Origin: an uncultured Lachnospiraceae bacterium
Lineage (GTDB): Bacteria; Bacillota; Clostridia; Lachnospirales; Lachnospiraceae
Direction: 5' to 3'
Length of the DNA stretch: 64,000 nt
NCBI GenBank assembly: GCA_948470755.1
Contig: CAOKPU010000001.1
Span: 1-64,000 of the forward strand
Part shown: in pieces, positions 41,217 to 49,997 of the stretch
How positions within the stretch are numbered: position 1 is the stretch's first letter
How the letters are laid out: every line of letters starts with the position of its first letter
The notes under the pieces: generated by a model
What the model was told of the DNA's origin: nothing
Database searches by the model: none
Seen by the model: only the letters and a program-made list of their open reading frames with translations
Made by a program: the position numbers and the translations under genes

Positions 41217-42071
41217 ATGAAAAGAATCCTGTTGGAACCTTTGCAGATGCATCTGCGAAGTAACTTTCTATGCGATGGGAAAGATGGGACATTGCAGGAA
41301 ATCTGCAATTTTGTTTCGGAATTAAGGCTGCTGAAGGATGTTCCTTTTTCGTATCTGATTCCGGATGAGAAATTGCTTCCGCCGGAGAGCATACGTTTTT
41401 TCTATTTGGATGAAAACTGGCTGGATGCTTTTACGGACGGGGCGATGTCCATTGGCCGCGTGGCAGCGGCCGACGCCCTTATTGACGGCAGAAGTTTTAA
41501 TTTCGTGGCCTCGGCCGCTACACAGCGGCTTTCCCGATCCCGTTTTTTGAATATGCATCCAAACCACCGTCGCCGGAAGGAGGCGTTGCCGGTATCGGGG
41601 AAGGCAAGGACCGGGTTTATCCTGCGTTCCGGACTGGTAGGCAAATGGAGAGGCTTAGAAGCATTTGGATACCACGAGGAAACTCTTCTTGAGATTTTGA
41701 GGATGGATACGCTGGCTGACGATATCCTGCTATGCATTTTTGACGGGGAACTAACGAAGTTTGTCATTTCAGAACCGAAAACGGGACTGCGTTTCGGCGT
41801 GGCGGATAATGAAGATAATCTTATTTTAAAAAGTATACGGGAGGAGGATTTTGGAACCCCGATCGAAGACGCAAAGGTGGATGTAAGACGGTTTACGGAT
41901 GAAAGAGGGAAGATCGATGTAGCGGGATTGGCCAGACGAATGGGAGAGCTGCTCAATGTGGATGTGAGGTCGCCGGAACTGGCGTTTGAGCTGATAGCTG
42001 TGGCAAAGAGGGCGGAATTCTTGAAAGGAGGGGGAGCGCTTGGGGAATCTGATTATTCCGATGCTGGTTGA
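41217..42071 (+). CDS. Unknown cluster protein, 284 residues
   Basis: No family was recognised. It opens MKRILLEPLQMHLRSNFLCD and has one Arg-rich stretch (FLNMHPNHRRRKEAL) followed by GLVGKWRGLEAFGY. There is no signal peptide or membrane segment. AGGGGGAT lies before the ATG, 15 bases after the preceding stop. The last 32 bases overlap the next gene, whose TTG start and GGAGGGGG ribosome site lie inside this frame. Confidence 0.7.
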   Translation: MKRILLEPLQMHLRSNFLCDGKDGTLQEICNFVSELRLLKDVPFSYLIPDEKLLPPESIRFFYLDENWLDAFTDGAMSIGRVAAADALIDGRSFNFVASAATQRLSRSRFLNMHPNHRRRKEALPVSGKARTGFILRSGLVGKWRGLEAFGYHEETLLEILRMDTLADDILLCIFDGELTKFVISEPKTGLRFGVADNEDNLILKSIREEDFGTPIEDAKVDVRRFTDERGKIDVAGLARRMGELLNVDVRSPELAFELIAVAKRAEFLKGGGALGESDYSDAG

Positions 42072-45000
42072 GGCATATGCATCGGGCAGCGTAAGGACAT
42101 CTCAGAGGGATATTCCGCGGATGGCGCCTGATTATAAGACGGTAATGGCTAATTCCATCTTAGGCAGCCGGAATACTCCCGGGGCTTTTGAAAAGGAAAA
42201 GCCGTTAGAGGCGGGGGTACATCTGCATTTTATATTGCCGGACGCGTTTACGCATTCCTGCGATGGGGAGGATTATCCCGCGGCGCCTAACCGTTATATC
42301 GTAACGAGGATGTGGAGGGAACATGAGGGGGATAAACTGCGGGCAAAATGCTTCATAGTGGAAAGCGATTTTATATCTTTGGACAAGGCTTATGCGAAAA
42401 GCATTACCATCCCCTTTTTTGAAGATCCTGATGACAGAAGGAAATGGAGGTATTTGGGAAGGAGTTATCCGGCAGGGCGGATGACGGAAATGGATGGCAA
42501 GGGGGATTATCTGGATAAACTAACGGCGGTGGGAGCGGGCGATGCGCTGTTTGCCGCTTACTATCCGAATTGCCGGAGTGTTTTTGGCTTTCATGACGAT
42601 CTGTCCGATCTGCCTGTTCGGGATGAAGTCAAACTCATTTATTTCGTTATGGGTTATTTTTCGGATGAAAAGAAAGATCCTTTTTCGTGCGTAAAGACAG
42701 AAGACGATTTTAAAAAGGTTCTTCAGGACTATGGATTGTGTGCGGATGTGAAAAAAGGGATAAACCGTACGATAGTTTATGGCGTGATTGATTCTATTTT
42801 ATGGAAAGGCTTTTCTTATGATTACGCCAAGATACCGGAAGGGAAGGTAGATATTGTCTTTGGAAACAATTCGGCGGAGGCTTTATCGAAAACAATGAAA
42901 AATCATTTGGATCCGGATAGCCGGATTACGGAACGGATGCTTACCGCATTTCAATATGAGCTGTATGACCGGATGAGTCAGGAGGATGGGAATTTTGTCA
43001 TCGACGATCAGATTCATTATCATACGTTTGCCAGATATGATAGCCTTGATTCGGACGTCCATATTTCCGTAGATCAGGATGCCGGGTGGAACGGCGGCAA
43101 AAAATTAGGCGCCCGTCTCTCCGACATAAAAAAACTGGGAAGGGAAACCGGTGATTTTAAGCGCAAGCTTCTCTTTGCCAGAGGGACGTTGTTTGCTTTA
43201 TGGGAACAATATGTTTTACTTTATGAAGACGGGGAAGGGCAAAAAGAAGGATATCCGTCAAAACAGGAATTGCTGGACGAGATGAGGAACACGATCGGTT
43301 TCATTCAAAAACAGGAAGGGGATATCAGGAAAAAAGAAGAAGATTATCATGCACGGGCAAATACGCTTTCAGACAGTCTTCCGGAAGGGGCCAAACTTCA
43401 AAAAAACGGAAATGAATTTTTCTTTGCGGCAAAGGATCCTGCTATTTTATTAAGCGGGGAAGGGATCCGCCGTACATTTGCCTTTGGGGAAGACGGGCGG
43501 TTTACGTCGGATGGTCTGTTGGAATGTCAGACGGAGCCCGTCCATACGGATATGGGCAGGGAAGAGTTTCTGGAAAAGTGCGTGGAGAGTGTGGAAAGTT
43601 ACAGCCATCTTCCGCCGGTTTACGCGGACTTGCTTGTGCAGACTTGCTTGTTGAGCGAAGCGGCTTTGGAGGCGGTGGTTTCTCTCATTGGACAGGTGAA
43701 AACAGAGGGGCGGCGCCCCAGCCGGATCGCCCTGAATAATGACCCTTTTGATTTTGCCACGCTTTGCATGATTTGGGGGATTGCATATTATCCTACCAGG
43801 ACAGATGATAAAAAAGATGATACCCTGGACGGATGGCGGCTGGAATATGGGGACACGAATCTGGTTTACCGGGGCGGGCTGACGCCGCAGCAATTGAAAA
43901 AATATGAGATATCAGGCCAAATATTGCTGACTCCTCATGCGGTAAACACATTAGGAAGCGTCATAGAAAGATATGCCGATATCAACCAAGAAGAGGGATT
44001 GGACGAAATTGCAAAAAAAGTAAAAAATCTTCCTGTTATTTCGCAAAGCTTAAGCGGATTTGCGGAGTTTTTTGGAGGATTCTGGCAGGCGCTGCAATTT
44101 CCGGTGATGGGGATTGGCGGGGATGAGGAAATGGCGGATCTGGTTTCTTCTTATATCGGGGAGGATAGAAAGTCCATCCTGCCTTATCAGGACCTGCTTC
44201 CCATGCATGGCGGATATGTGAAGCTTACGGATCTGGCTCTTGTAAGTTCTTTTGGATTGACGCAGCCTTTGGTGGAGAAATCGTATTACAATGGATGCGA
44301 GGTGGATTTTGCGGAGACGGTTTCCTGTAAAGAAAAGGGCTACGGGCTTTTGCGGCCCTCTTTTTCGGACTTTTGCCGGATAAATGCTGATTTTACAGCG
44401 GCAGGGGATGATGAAATATTGAGCAGCGTAGAGCCGGGGACATCCCCTATCTGCGGTATTATGATTCCTGAAATATTAAACAGAAGGCTGCTGATTTATG
44501 ACGTGGAAGGGGACTATAAGGGGATGGTGAAGACGGTTTACCGTAACCGGAAGCCGGAAGCGCGATGGATTTCCGCACCGGATAGAGGAAACGGATTTGC
44601 GGAGGTGGATTTTGGGAATGACATGCTCCGGGATCTTGTAGAAGCCCTGCTGCAGTCCAAGAATGCATTTTATGAGTTTAATGCCTTAATGGATCGTTTC
44701 CTGAATGCCAAACATGGAGCGGGACAGGTTCTATGGGGGAGGCCTCTGGCATTGGTACGCATGAAGATTAATTTTGAATTTTATGGCTATCCCCAGTATA
44801 AAAAGGGATTTAAGGATGTAGGCAAATATGATGACTGCGGTATTGGCGATGTGGAGTTTGAGCTGGGCCTGGGGGATATGGGGAGGGTATCGGATGGCGT
44901 GTTCGGGTATTTTGACGGCGATGATTTTTCAAAGCTGTATCCGGCTTTTGGGGCGGAGGATCCCGGGAATATGGGAGATTATGTGAAGTATGGGAAAAAT

Positions 45001-45366
45001 GTCTTTCTTTCCGGCAACGGCAGGGATCAATATTTTACGCTGTTGGCCGAACCGGATTCCCCAATGGCGGTGCAGACGGGGCTGTTGCCGGTAAAAATGA
45101 TGCAGATAGAGGCGGTTCATACCAAGAGATTGGATCATCTTTCCCTATCGGCGGAAATATCGCCGCTGCTTAAGCCGGGCTTAGAGGCCGCTATGCCCAA
45201 GCTGCCTTTGTCTGAGGAAGGGATGCCTTATCAATGGTATTATGTGGATGAAGAAGGCTGTCAAAAGCAAAAAGTGATACCGCCTGTTGTTTCTTTTGAC
45301 GAAACGATCCTGACGGACGGTTTTATCATGAAGGAGCCTGTCCGTAGGAAGGAAGGGGGAAAGTAA
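42040..45366 (+). CDS. Unknown large cluster protein, 1108 residues
   Basis: The TTG start is preceded by GGAGGGGG. The N-terminal part has AGVHLHFILPDAFTHS and YPAAPNRYIVTRMW, a combination I associate with unnamed large bacterial proteins encoded near DUF6603 genes; I cannot confirm this by search. A coiled-coil stretch lies at about 405-455 (KQELLDEMRNTIGFIQKQEG), and the C-terminal half is rich in aromatic and acidic residues. No signal peptide or membrane helix. The stop is two bases before the next GTG start, so translation is coupled. No function is assigned. Confidence 0.75.
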   Translation: MGNLIIPMLVEAYASGSVRTSQRDIPRMAPDYKTVMANSILGSRNTPGAFEKEKPLEAGVHLHFILPDAFTHSCDGEDYPAAPNRYIVTRMWREHEGDKLRAKCFIVESDFISLDKAYAKSITIPFFEDPDDRRKWRYLGRSYPAGRMTEMDGKGDYLDKLTAVGAGDALFAAYYPNCRSVFGFHDDLSDLPVRDEVKLIYFVMGYFSDEKKDPFSCVKTEDDFKKVLQDYGLCADVKKGINRTIVYGVIDSILWKGFSYDYAKIPEGKVDIVFGNNSAEALSKTMKNHLDPDSRITERMLTAFQYELYDRMSQEDGNFVIDDQIHYHTFARYDSLDSDVHISVDQDAGWNGGKKLGARLSDIKKLGRETGDFKRKLLFARGTLFALWEQYVLLYEDGEGQKEGYPSKQELLDEMRNTIGFIQKQEGDIRKKEEDYHARANTLSDSLPEGAKLQKNGNEFFFAAKDPAILLSGEGIRRTFAFGEDGRFTSDGLLECQTEPVHTDMGREEFLEKCVESVESYSHLPPVYADLLVQTCLLSEAALEAVVSLIGQVKTEGRRPSRIALNNDPFDFATLCMIWGIAYYPTRTDDKKDDTLDGWRLEYGDTNLVYRGGLTPQQLKKYEISGQILLTPHAVNTLGSVIERYADINQEEGLDEIAKKVKNLPVISQSLSGFAEFFGGFWQALQFPVMGIGGDEEMADLVSSYIGEDRKSILPYQDLLPMHGGYVKLTDLALVSSFGLTQPLVEKSYYNGCEVDFAETVSCKEKGYGLLRPSFSDFCRINADFTAAGDDEILSSVEPGTSPICGIMIPEILNRRLLIYDVEGDYKGMVKTVYRNRKPEARWISAPDRGNGFAEVDFGNDMLRDLVEALLQSKNAFYEFNALMDRFLNAKHGAGQVLWGRPLALVRMKINFEFYGYPQYKKGFKDVGKYDDCGIGDVEFELGLGDMGRVSDGVFGYFDGDDFSKLYPAFGAEDPGNMGDYVKYGKNVFLSGNGRDQYFTLLAEPDSPMAVQTGLLPVKMMQIEAVHTKRLDHLSLSAEISPLLKPGLEAAMPKLPLSEEGMPYQWYYVDEEGCQKQKVIPPVVSFDETILTDGFIMKEPVRRKEGGK

Positions 45367-45367
45367 A

Positions 45368-47155
45368 GTGCCAGCGAATGTACTTGTAAAGATACCGGAA
45401 AGGTGTTTTATCTCGCCGGATCCGGAAAAAGAATTCCCCTTTGCTTTTTCCTTTATTATCAGGTATGGACAGATCCCGGAAAAAGATTGCGGATGTATCC
45501 ATGCGGGGGAGAAAGAGGCGGTAAAATATCCGCAGGTTACGATAAAGGGCTTTGACAAGCTGTTGTCCAGGCCGGAGGAGATAGAAACATTTATTAAGAA
45601 CCTGAAAAAAAGCGGGGATACTGATTGGATGGTTGGAAAGATTCCGTCCGGTAATGATATTTTTTTCCGTTATACCGGCATAGAGCCAGAACCGGATTTT
45701 TATTTCGAGGCTTCAGCAGAAAAAATGGTTTCCGACGCAAAAGAAAACGATGTGGTAACGATGACGGTCAGGGTGGAAAATTTTGATGGAATAGAAGATA
45801 ACCAGTATGAAATAAGCACAAAGGTGGATTATGTACCTTGGGCAAAGTCGGTTGTTTTTAGCGACTCTCCTGTGGAGCTGGGATCCCGGGTGGAAGTAAG
45901 TTATGAATATATGGGGGATCATGTTGATAAAAGGCTGATGCAGAATGGAGTCGTAGTCGATACCGCACGTTCGCCTTATACAGCGTTGGTTGACGGGCCG
46001 GCTGTATTTAGCCTGGAGGTATTTAACGATCGCGGCGTCAGGGATGTCAAACAGGGTTCTTTAGATGTGCTGCCGCCGGAAATTTTGCTATTTACTGCGG
46101 ATCGATCCAGTTTTTTTAAAGGAGAGGCGGTTACTCTGTATTGGGAACTGCGCTCGGTTTCTAATTTTTCCATCGATCCAATAGATAAAGAAACGGATTG
46201 GGGGAAGCAGGGAAGCGCAGTGGTTTATCCTGAGGCTTTACAAGGCTCCCGGATGGCAGTATATACGCTGAGGGCTAACGGCTATCGGGACGGCAAGCCG
46301 ACGTCTGTTGCCAAAAGGATTGCTTTACCGCAGACGATGTGGGAAAAAATCGGTTCTCAGGGCGGATATTTTGCCGGTGAGGTTTATGGAAACCCGGAAT
46401 ATAACAGCCGTATTTTTATAGTGGGGAATGATTATTATTGCTATGCCCATCCTCATTTATACAAAAGCAGCGATGGCTTAAATTGGGAGAGGTGTGCGTC
46501 CAATGATAAGGCGGATGAAACATTCCAATGCATTGCAGCGGACTGTCAGGATGACGTGCTTTATGCGATGGGGAAAGAAGGAAAGGAGGGAGGGCGGCTG
46601 TATATAAGCAGATATGATTTTAGAGAATCAATATGGGACTATGGCCCGGCATATCAGGCTTGTTGTTCGGAAACCGGCGGTTTTGCGTTTTCAAAAATGG
46701 TGAAGGCTTATATCCAGGTGTTGGAAAACGGCCTTATGATTTCCCGTTGTGGGGAAGACGGTAAATGGAATGCGGGAGGTTCGGTAGTTTCCGCACCAAA
46801 GGATAAATGTGTAAAAGGCGGGGATTATTGTTTTTATAAAGATAGATTTTACGCTGTCCTGTTATGTGACGATGGTTACGTTTATGCTTACGACTGCAGC
46901 CGGTCAATGGAGGATGTATTGTATAAAAAGAAGGTGGAGGAGGGAGGGCGGTTTGTCAATTTGATTTCCACGGTGAATCATTTATACATTGTTACGGCGG
47001 GCAGTGTAATAGACGTAAAGACAGGGAATGTGGCAAACGGTTTTTCGCCTATGGGGGATGCGCAAGGAAAGCGTATGTGGATAGGAAGGAATAAAGATGA
47101 ATGCCTGATGGGGATATACCCTGACAGGAATTTATGGGAATGGAATGAGGAGTAG
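45368..47155 (+). CDS. Ig-like / propeller-like cluster protein, 595 residues
   Basis: GTG start with GGAAGGGGG upstream. Residues about 110-310 look like two or three immunoglobulin-type beta repeats (VTMTVRVENFDGIEDNQYEI, VELGSRVEVSYEYMGDHV, SFFKGEAVTLYWELRSVSNF). Residues about 320-595 have short repeats of a beta-propeller kind (SRIFIVGNDYYCYAHPHLYK, DDVLYAMGKEGKEGGRLYIS, YKDRFYAVLLCDDGYVYAYD). It lacks a signal peptide. The folds are inferred by eye. The stop TAG (47153-47155) is also the first-base boundary of a family I repeat, which separates it from the Hint-domain gene. Confidence 0.6.
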   Translation: MPANVLVKIPERCFISPDPEKEFPFAFSFIIRYGQIPEKDCGCIHAGEKEAVKYPQVTIKGFDKLLSRPEEIETFIKNLKKSGDTDWMVGKIPSGNDIFFRYTGIEPEPDFYFEASAEKMVSDAKENDVVTMTVRVENFDGIEDNQYEISTKVDYVPWAKSVVFSDSPVELGSRVEVSYEYMGDHVDKRLMQNGVVVDTARSPYTALVDGPAVFSLEVFNDRGVRDVKQGSLDVLPPEILLFTADRSSFFKGEAVTLYWELRSVSNFSIDPIDKETDWGKQGSAVVYPEALQGSRMAVYTLRANGYRDGKPTSVAKRIALPQTMWEKIGSQGGYFAGEVYGNPEYNSRIFIVGNDYYCYAHPHLYKSSDGLNWERCASNDKADETFQCIAADCQDDVLYAMGKEGKEGGRLYISRYDFRESIWDYGPAYQACCSETGGFAFSKMVKAYIQVLENGLMISRCGEDGKWNAGGSVVSAPKDKCVKGGDYCFYKDRFYAVLLCDDGYVYAYDCSRSMEDVLYKKKVEEGGRFVNLISTVNHLYIVTAGSVIDVKTGNVANGFSPMGDAQGKRMWIGRNKDECLMGIYPDRNLWEWNEE

Positions 47156-47294
47156 ATTGAAAAATCAGCTTGATAGCTGATTTTATCAATCGGCTATTTG
47201 TGCCGGAGCATCACAAATAGCCCTGATTGCAGTCGGAAATTTGAAATTTCCGACGCGTGTCATCGCAGTAAACTGCTCTGCCATGGAGGAGTAG
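47155..47294 (+). repeat. Family I repeat, chimeric copy
   Basis: The left half (47156-47223) matches 773-840; the right half matches the uvrC-proximal copy (63446-63515). Hairpin 1 is 47155-47191, hairpin 2 GGCTATTTGTG/CACAAATAGCC (47192-47222), hairpin 3 GTCGGAAAT/ATTTCCGAC (47232-47254). The loop CGGAGC (47204-47209) still pairs with GCTCTG (47275-47280) using one G-U. The tail is ATGGAGGAGTAG (47283-47294). Confidence 0.85.
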
Positions 47295-47300
47295 GAGGAA

Positions 47301-47396
47301 GATTGAAAATTAAAATTTTCAATCTTGAGATTTGTGTCTGCGGCGCTGCTTGTCACAAACTCGGTATGTGCAACAAGCAGCGCAGAAATGGAGAAG
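47301..47396 (+). repeat. Family I repeat variant directly before the Hint-domain gene
   Basis: Hairpin 1 is GATTGAAAATT/AATTTTCAATC (47301-47324). Hairpin 2 is TTTGTG/CACAAA (47331-47359), with loop arm GCGCTGCTTGT (47343-47353) that pairs over 11 bases with ACAAGCAGCGC (47373-47383), a pseudoknot. The tail ATGGAGAAG (47388-47396) supplies the ribosome site for ATG 47400. Confidence 0.75.
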
Positions 47397-47399
47397 AAA

Positions 47400-49190
47400 A
47401 TGTCAGTGGAATTGTTGAAGGATAAGTTGGAGAATCTGAAAGGGACATATGTTTTTGATTTTCATCGGGGCGAAGACTGCGAGTATTTGTTTGAACAATA
47501 TGGGGGTGAAGAAAAAATGAGGCAGGACTACCCCCAAAGCTATAATGCCTTTTTGAAAGCGAGTGAGGATATCGTAGTTAGATCCGGCCAGCATATGGAA
47601 GAAAATCCGGAAGCGTGCATTTTTTCAGGAAAAATCAAAAGGCTGGCGATAGAGAATCCTAAGAAAGCGAAGGCGGGTACCAAGGGACCGGGGGGGATGA
47701 GCAGGCTGAAAACCGGATTAAACTGCTATTTTGTGGACGGGACAAAGAAAGTTTGTGAAGAAGGGCAGGCGCAGCCATGGAAAGGGATCTCCGTGCAGGC
47801 TAAAATCAGGGAGGCGAATTCGCCGACATACCTGCTTAGGAAAAATTTTGTGGTGGAGGAAACGAGTTATTACGATAAAGAGATATATACGGGGGTAGAC
47901 GCCGTATCGAAGTTTCAGAATAAAAAGTATCATATTTTATTTGAAGTAACGGGAAAAGATCCATCCGGGAAAATGAATAAAATATGCATAGGGGATGAAG
48001 TTAGCATAGGGGATGGGGAAACCTTTAATATTTATAATGTGGTGATCGAAGACCCGGCCCCCAAAAGCGACGTTCATGATAAGAATCATGAGATCGTGAT
48101 GTTGTACGGGAGGAACGATCAGCAGGAATTATTTAAGTATGCGGATTACAGGGAAGGGGATTACTACCACAATGCTTTTTCCAATGGGAAAGTACATTTA
48201 CTGATGCCCTTAAAGGGATATATGACATTGAATCATGGCATAAAGCCAAACGGGTTATATAAGCCGGAAGAGGGGGAACTGTGGCCCCGTTCCGAAGCGA
48301 CTTATGATTATAAACAGCAGATTTTTACCTACCGTCCGGATTTGAGGAATGATATTGATTTGTATAATAAAATGAAAGACTGTTTCAGCCATGGGGAATA
48401 CAATCCCAGCATAATGACAAAGGTAAACTTTGATTTGAAAATACCTGATGAAGGAAGGAGCAGCCTGGATTGGCATGACGATATTGAGGGGATTCAGAAC
48501 GGGGAACCCAAAACGGTTATGCTGGATGCCTGCTTTACATATTCGATAATAAATACACTGGGGGCATGTGGTGAAGAACAGATAAGGATCAGGAGTATAA
48601 CGAAAGAATCCATGGAGGAGATTGGAAGAAAATATTATGATTATGACAGGGACAGCAATACGGTTTATATTCCTCCCATTACTATCTATTGGGGATGTTT
48701 TGCCAAAGATACATTGATTATGATGTCAGATGGCAGTCAGAAGGAGGCTTGTCAGATTGGGAGAGGTGATCGGGTCCTGGGATACGGAGACAGGGAATTG
48801 ACAGTAGAGAATGTGGTAACCGGCAGGGATAAGACGATCCTTTCCATCAGGACAGAGGAAGATGGGGAAATCAGGGTGTCCGGAGGCCATCCTATGATGT
48901 GCGGAGGAGAAATGAAACGGGCGGCTCAGATAAAACCCGGCGACTGGCTTAACCTTTCGGACGGCGGGCTGGCCAAAGTGGAAGCCGTAGAAATGGTAGG
49001 TTATGACGATATGGTATATAATTTTACCTTTGCCGGGGAAGAAGAGGGGACGTATCTGATTGCAAATGGTTTTTATTCCGGTGATCTGAAAATGCAGAAT
49101 AAGAAAGAAAAACCGAAGGATATCATTTTGACGTCGGAAGACTTGGCGCTTATCGAGGAAGTAAAGCTGTTGCATGAAAGCCTGGTTTGA
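47400..49190 (+). CDS. Cluster protein with C-terminal Hint (hedgehog/intein) domain
   Basis: The protein has about 596 residues. Residues 1-430 are unrecognised and soluble. The C-terminus (about 432-575) is a Hint domain: the nucleophile Cys in WGCFAKDTLIMMSDGSQKEA, GDRVLGYG, the B-block-like SGGHPMMCGG, KPGDWLNLSDG and EEGTYLIANGFYSGD. Only about 25 residues follow it, so it does not splice two large halves. Self-cleavage releasing the N-terminal part or a modified C-terminus is more likely. The frame is open from 47325, but those 25 codons are repeat sequence. GGAGAAG from the repeat tail fits the ATG at 47400. Hint domains are typical of secreted polymorphic proteins, yet no signal peptide is present. 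Confidence 0.78.
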   Translation: MSVELLKDKLENLKGTYVFDFHRGEDCEYLFEQYGGEEKMRQDYPQSYNAFLKASEDIVVRSGQHMEENPEACIFSGKIKRLAIENPKKAKAGTKGPGGMSRLKTGLNCYFVDGTKKVCEEGQAQPWKGISVQAKIREANSPTYLLRKNFVVEETSYYDKEIYTGVDAVSKFQNKKYHILFEVTGKDPSGKMNKICIGDEVSIGDGETFNIYNVVIEDPAPKSDVHDKNHEIVMLYGRNDQQELFKYADYREGDYYHNAFSNGKVHLLMPLKGYMTLNHGIKPNGLYKPEEGELWPRSEATYDYKQQIFTYRPDLRNDIDLYNKMKDCFSHGEYNPSIMTKVNFDLKIPDEGRSSLDWHDDIEGIQNGEPKTVMLDACFTYSIINTLGACGEEQIRIRSITKESMEEIGRKYYDYDRDSNTVYIPPITIYWGCFAKDTLIMMSDGSQKEACQIGRGDRVLGYGDRELTVENVVTGRDKTILSIRTEEDGEIRVSGGHPMMCGGEMKRAAQIKPGDWLNLSDGGLAKVEAVEMVGYDDMVYNFTFAGEEEGTYLIANGFYSGDLKMQNKKEKPKDIILTSEDLALIEEVKLLHESLV

Positions 49191-49518
49191 GCGGAAGAGG
49201 CTGGGTTTTAGAAGCTTTTTGCCGAAAACTGGTGACATATAGGGGGTTATATACTAAAATGTATTATATTAGCTTTCAGGAAAATGTATTTCCTGTATGC
49301 GCTGTATTGCAGTCTGCCCGAACGGCTCCAGAAGCGTGAATAAAGTATTATTGGCGGCCAGCGTACAAAAACTGAAGAAAGCCTGCAGCGGAAGAAAGGA
49401 AAATAGGCTGTTTATAGCAAGGGAAGAATAAAACACCCTGCGGCATAAAGCGAGAAGAGGCATTCGGAAAGGGGGATTTGGAACTGTAAAAAGGATGGGC
49501 GATTAAGGAGGAGCGTTT
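49191..49518 (+). other. Intergenic stretch, no supported gene
   Basis: There are short frames only (31 codons or fewer) and no clear promoter or repeat beyond a possible TATACT-like box near 49250. It ends in the AGGAGG ribosome site of the next gene. Confidence 0.4.
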
Positions 49519-49851
49519 ATGGAAAAGAAGAATGGCATGGCGGACGGCAGCCGGATGGAAGGGGATGGAAGGGGACGGTGGGTCATTGCGAAAGAAGAGC
49601 TTTGGGAATTGATTACAGCCGGCCAGGGAGAGACGGTTTACACTGCGAAAGGGCTTCCGTTTACTTACCGGGTAAAGGGAGGGGAGCTGTTTGCCGACAG
49701 AAAGAAAAAATCCATAACGCGCGCCACTTTTGAACAGGCATACCAAAAAATCATGGATGATACGGAACATAAAATAACAGGCCCCAAAAGCCTCAACTGC
49801 TTTGGAGGGCCTTATGTCTGGGCGGTTTTTAAGGCATTGGGGTTAGTGTGA
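49519..49851 (+). CDS. Small conserved-looking protein of unknown function, 110 residues
   Basis: The protein is soluble with a charged N-terminal tail of about 20 residues, then ELWELITAGQGETVYTAKGL, FTYRVKGGELFADRKKKSIT, RATFEQAYQKIMDD and PKSLNCFGGPYVWAVFKALG. The regular strand-helix pattern and AAGGAGG ribosome site support a real gene. I do not recognise a named family. The last codons and stop (LV, then TGA at 49849-49851) fall in the family II repeat that begins at 49846, so the insertion has set the C-terminus. Confidence 0.65.
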   Translation: MEKKNGMADGSRMEGDGRGRWVIAKEELWELITAGQGETVYTAKGLPFTYRVKGGELFADRKKKSITRATFEQAYQKIMDDTEHKITGPKSLNCFGGPYVWAVFKALGLV

Positions 49852-49959
49852 GAAGTGCTTCTAACCACTCGCAGCAGAGGCTGCTTCGCGAAGAAGTTCT
49901 ACGACTTGCTTTGCAAGTCTTTCTCACACAGGAGAATGCCTAAAATACAGGCATTTTTC
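49846..49959 (+). repeat. Family II repeat, hybrid copy
   Basis: The left arm equals the first tandem copy at 32285 (GTGTGAGAAGTGCTTCT..., GCAGCAGAGGCTGC). The right arm equals the second copy (TTCTACGACTTGCTTTGCAA, then TCTCACAC). Hairpin 2 is likewise mixed: GGAGAATGCCT (copy 1 type) with AGGCATTTTTC (copy 2 type), held by two G-U pairs. A recombinant of two lineages. Confidence 0.8.
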
Positions 49960-49997
49960 AATCTTGCAGCATGTTGTTCCGACATAGGGGGCGGAAA

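Noticed and set aside
47325..47399. Signal-peptide-like N-terminus (MRFVSAALLVTNSVCATSSA) on the Hint protein
   Set aside because: It looks like an export signal, but the codons are the stem and loop of a family I repeat and no ribosome site precedes 47325.
47198..47425. 75-codon ORF across the repeats
   Set aside because: It consists wholly of repeat sequence and runs into the Hint gene in another frame.
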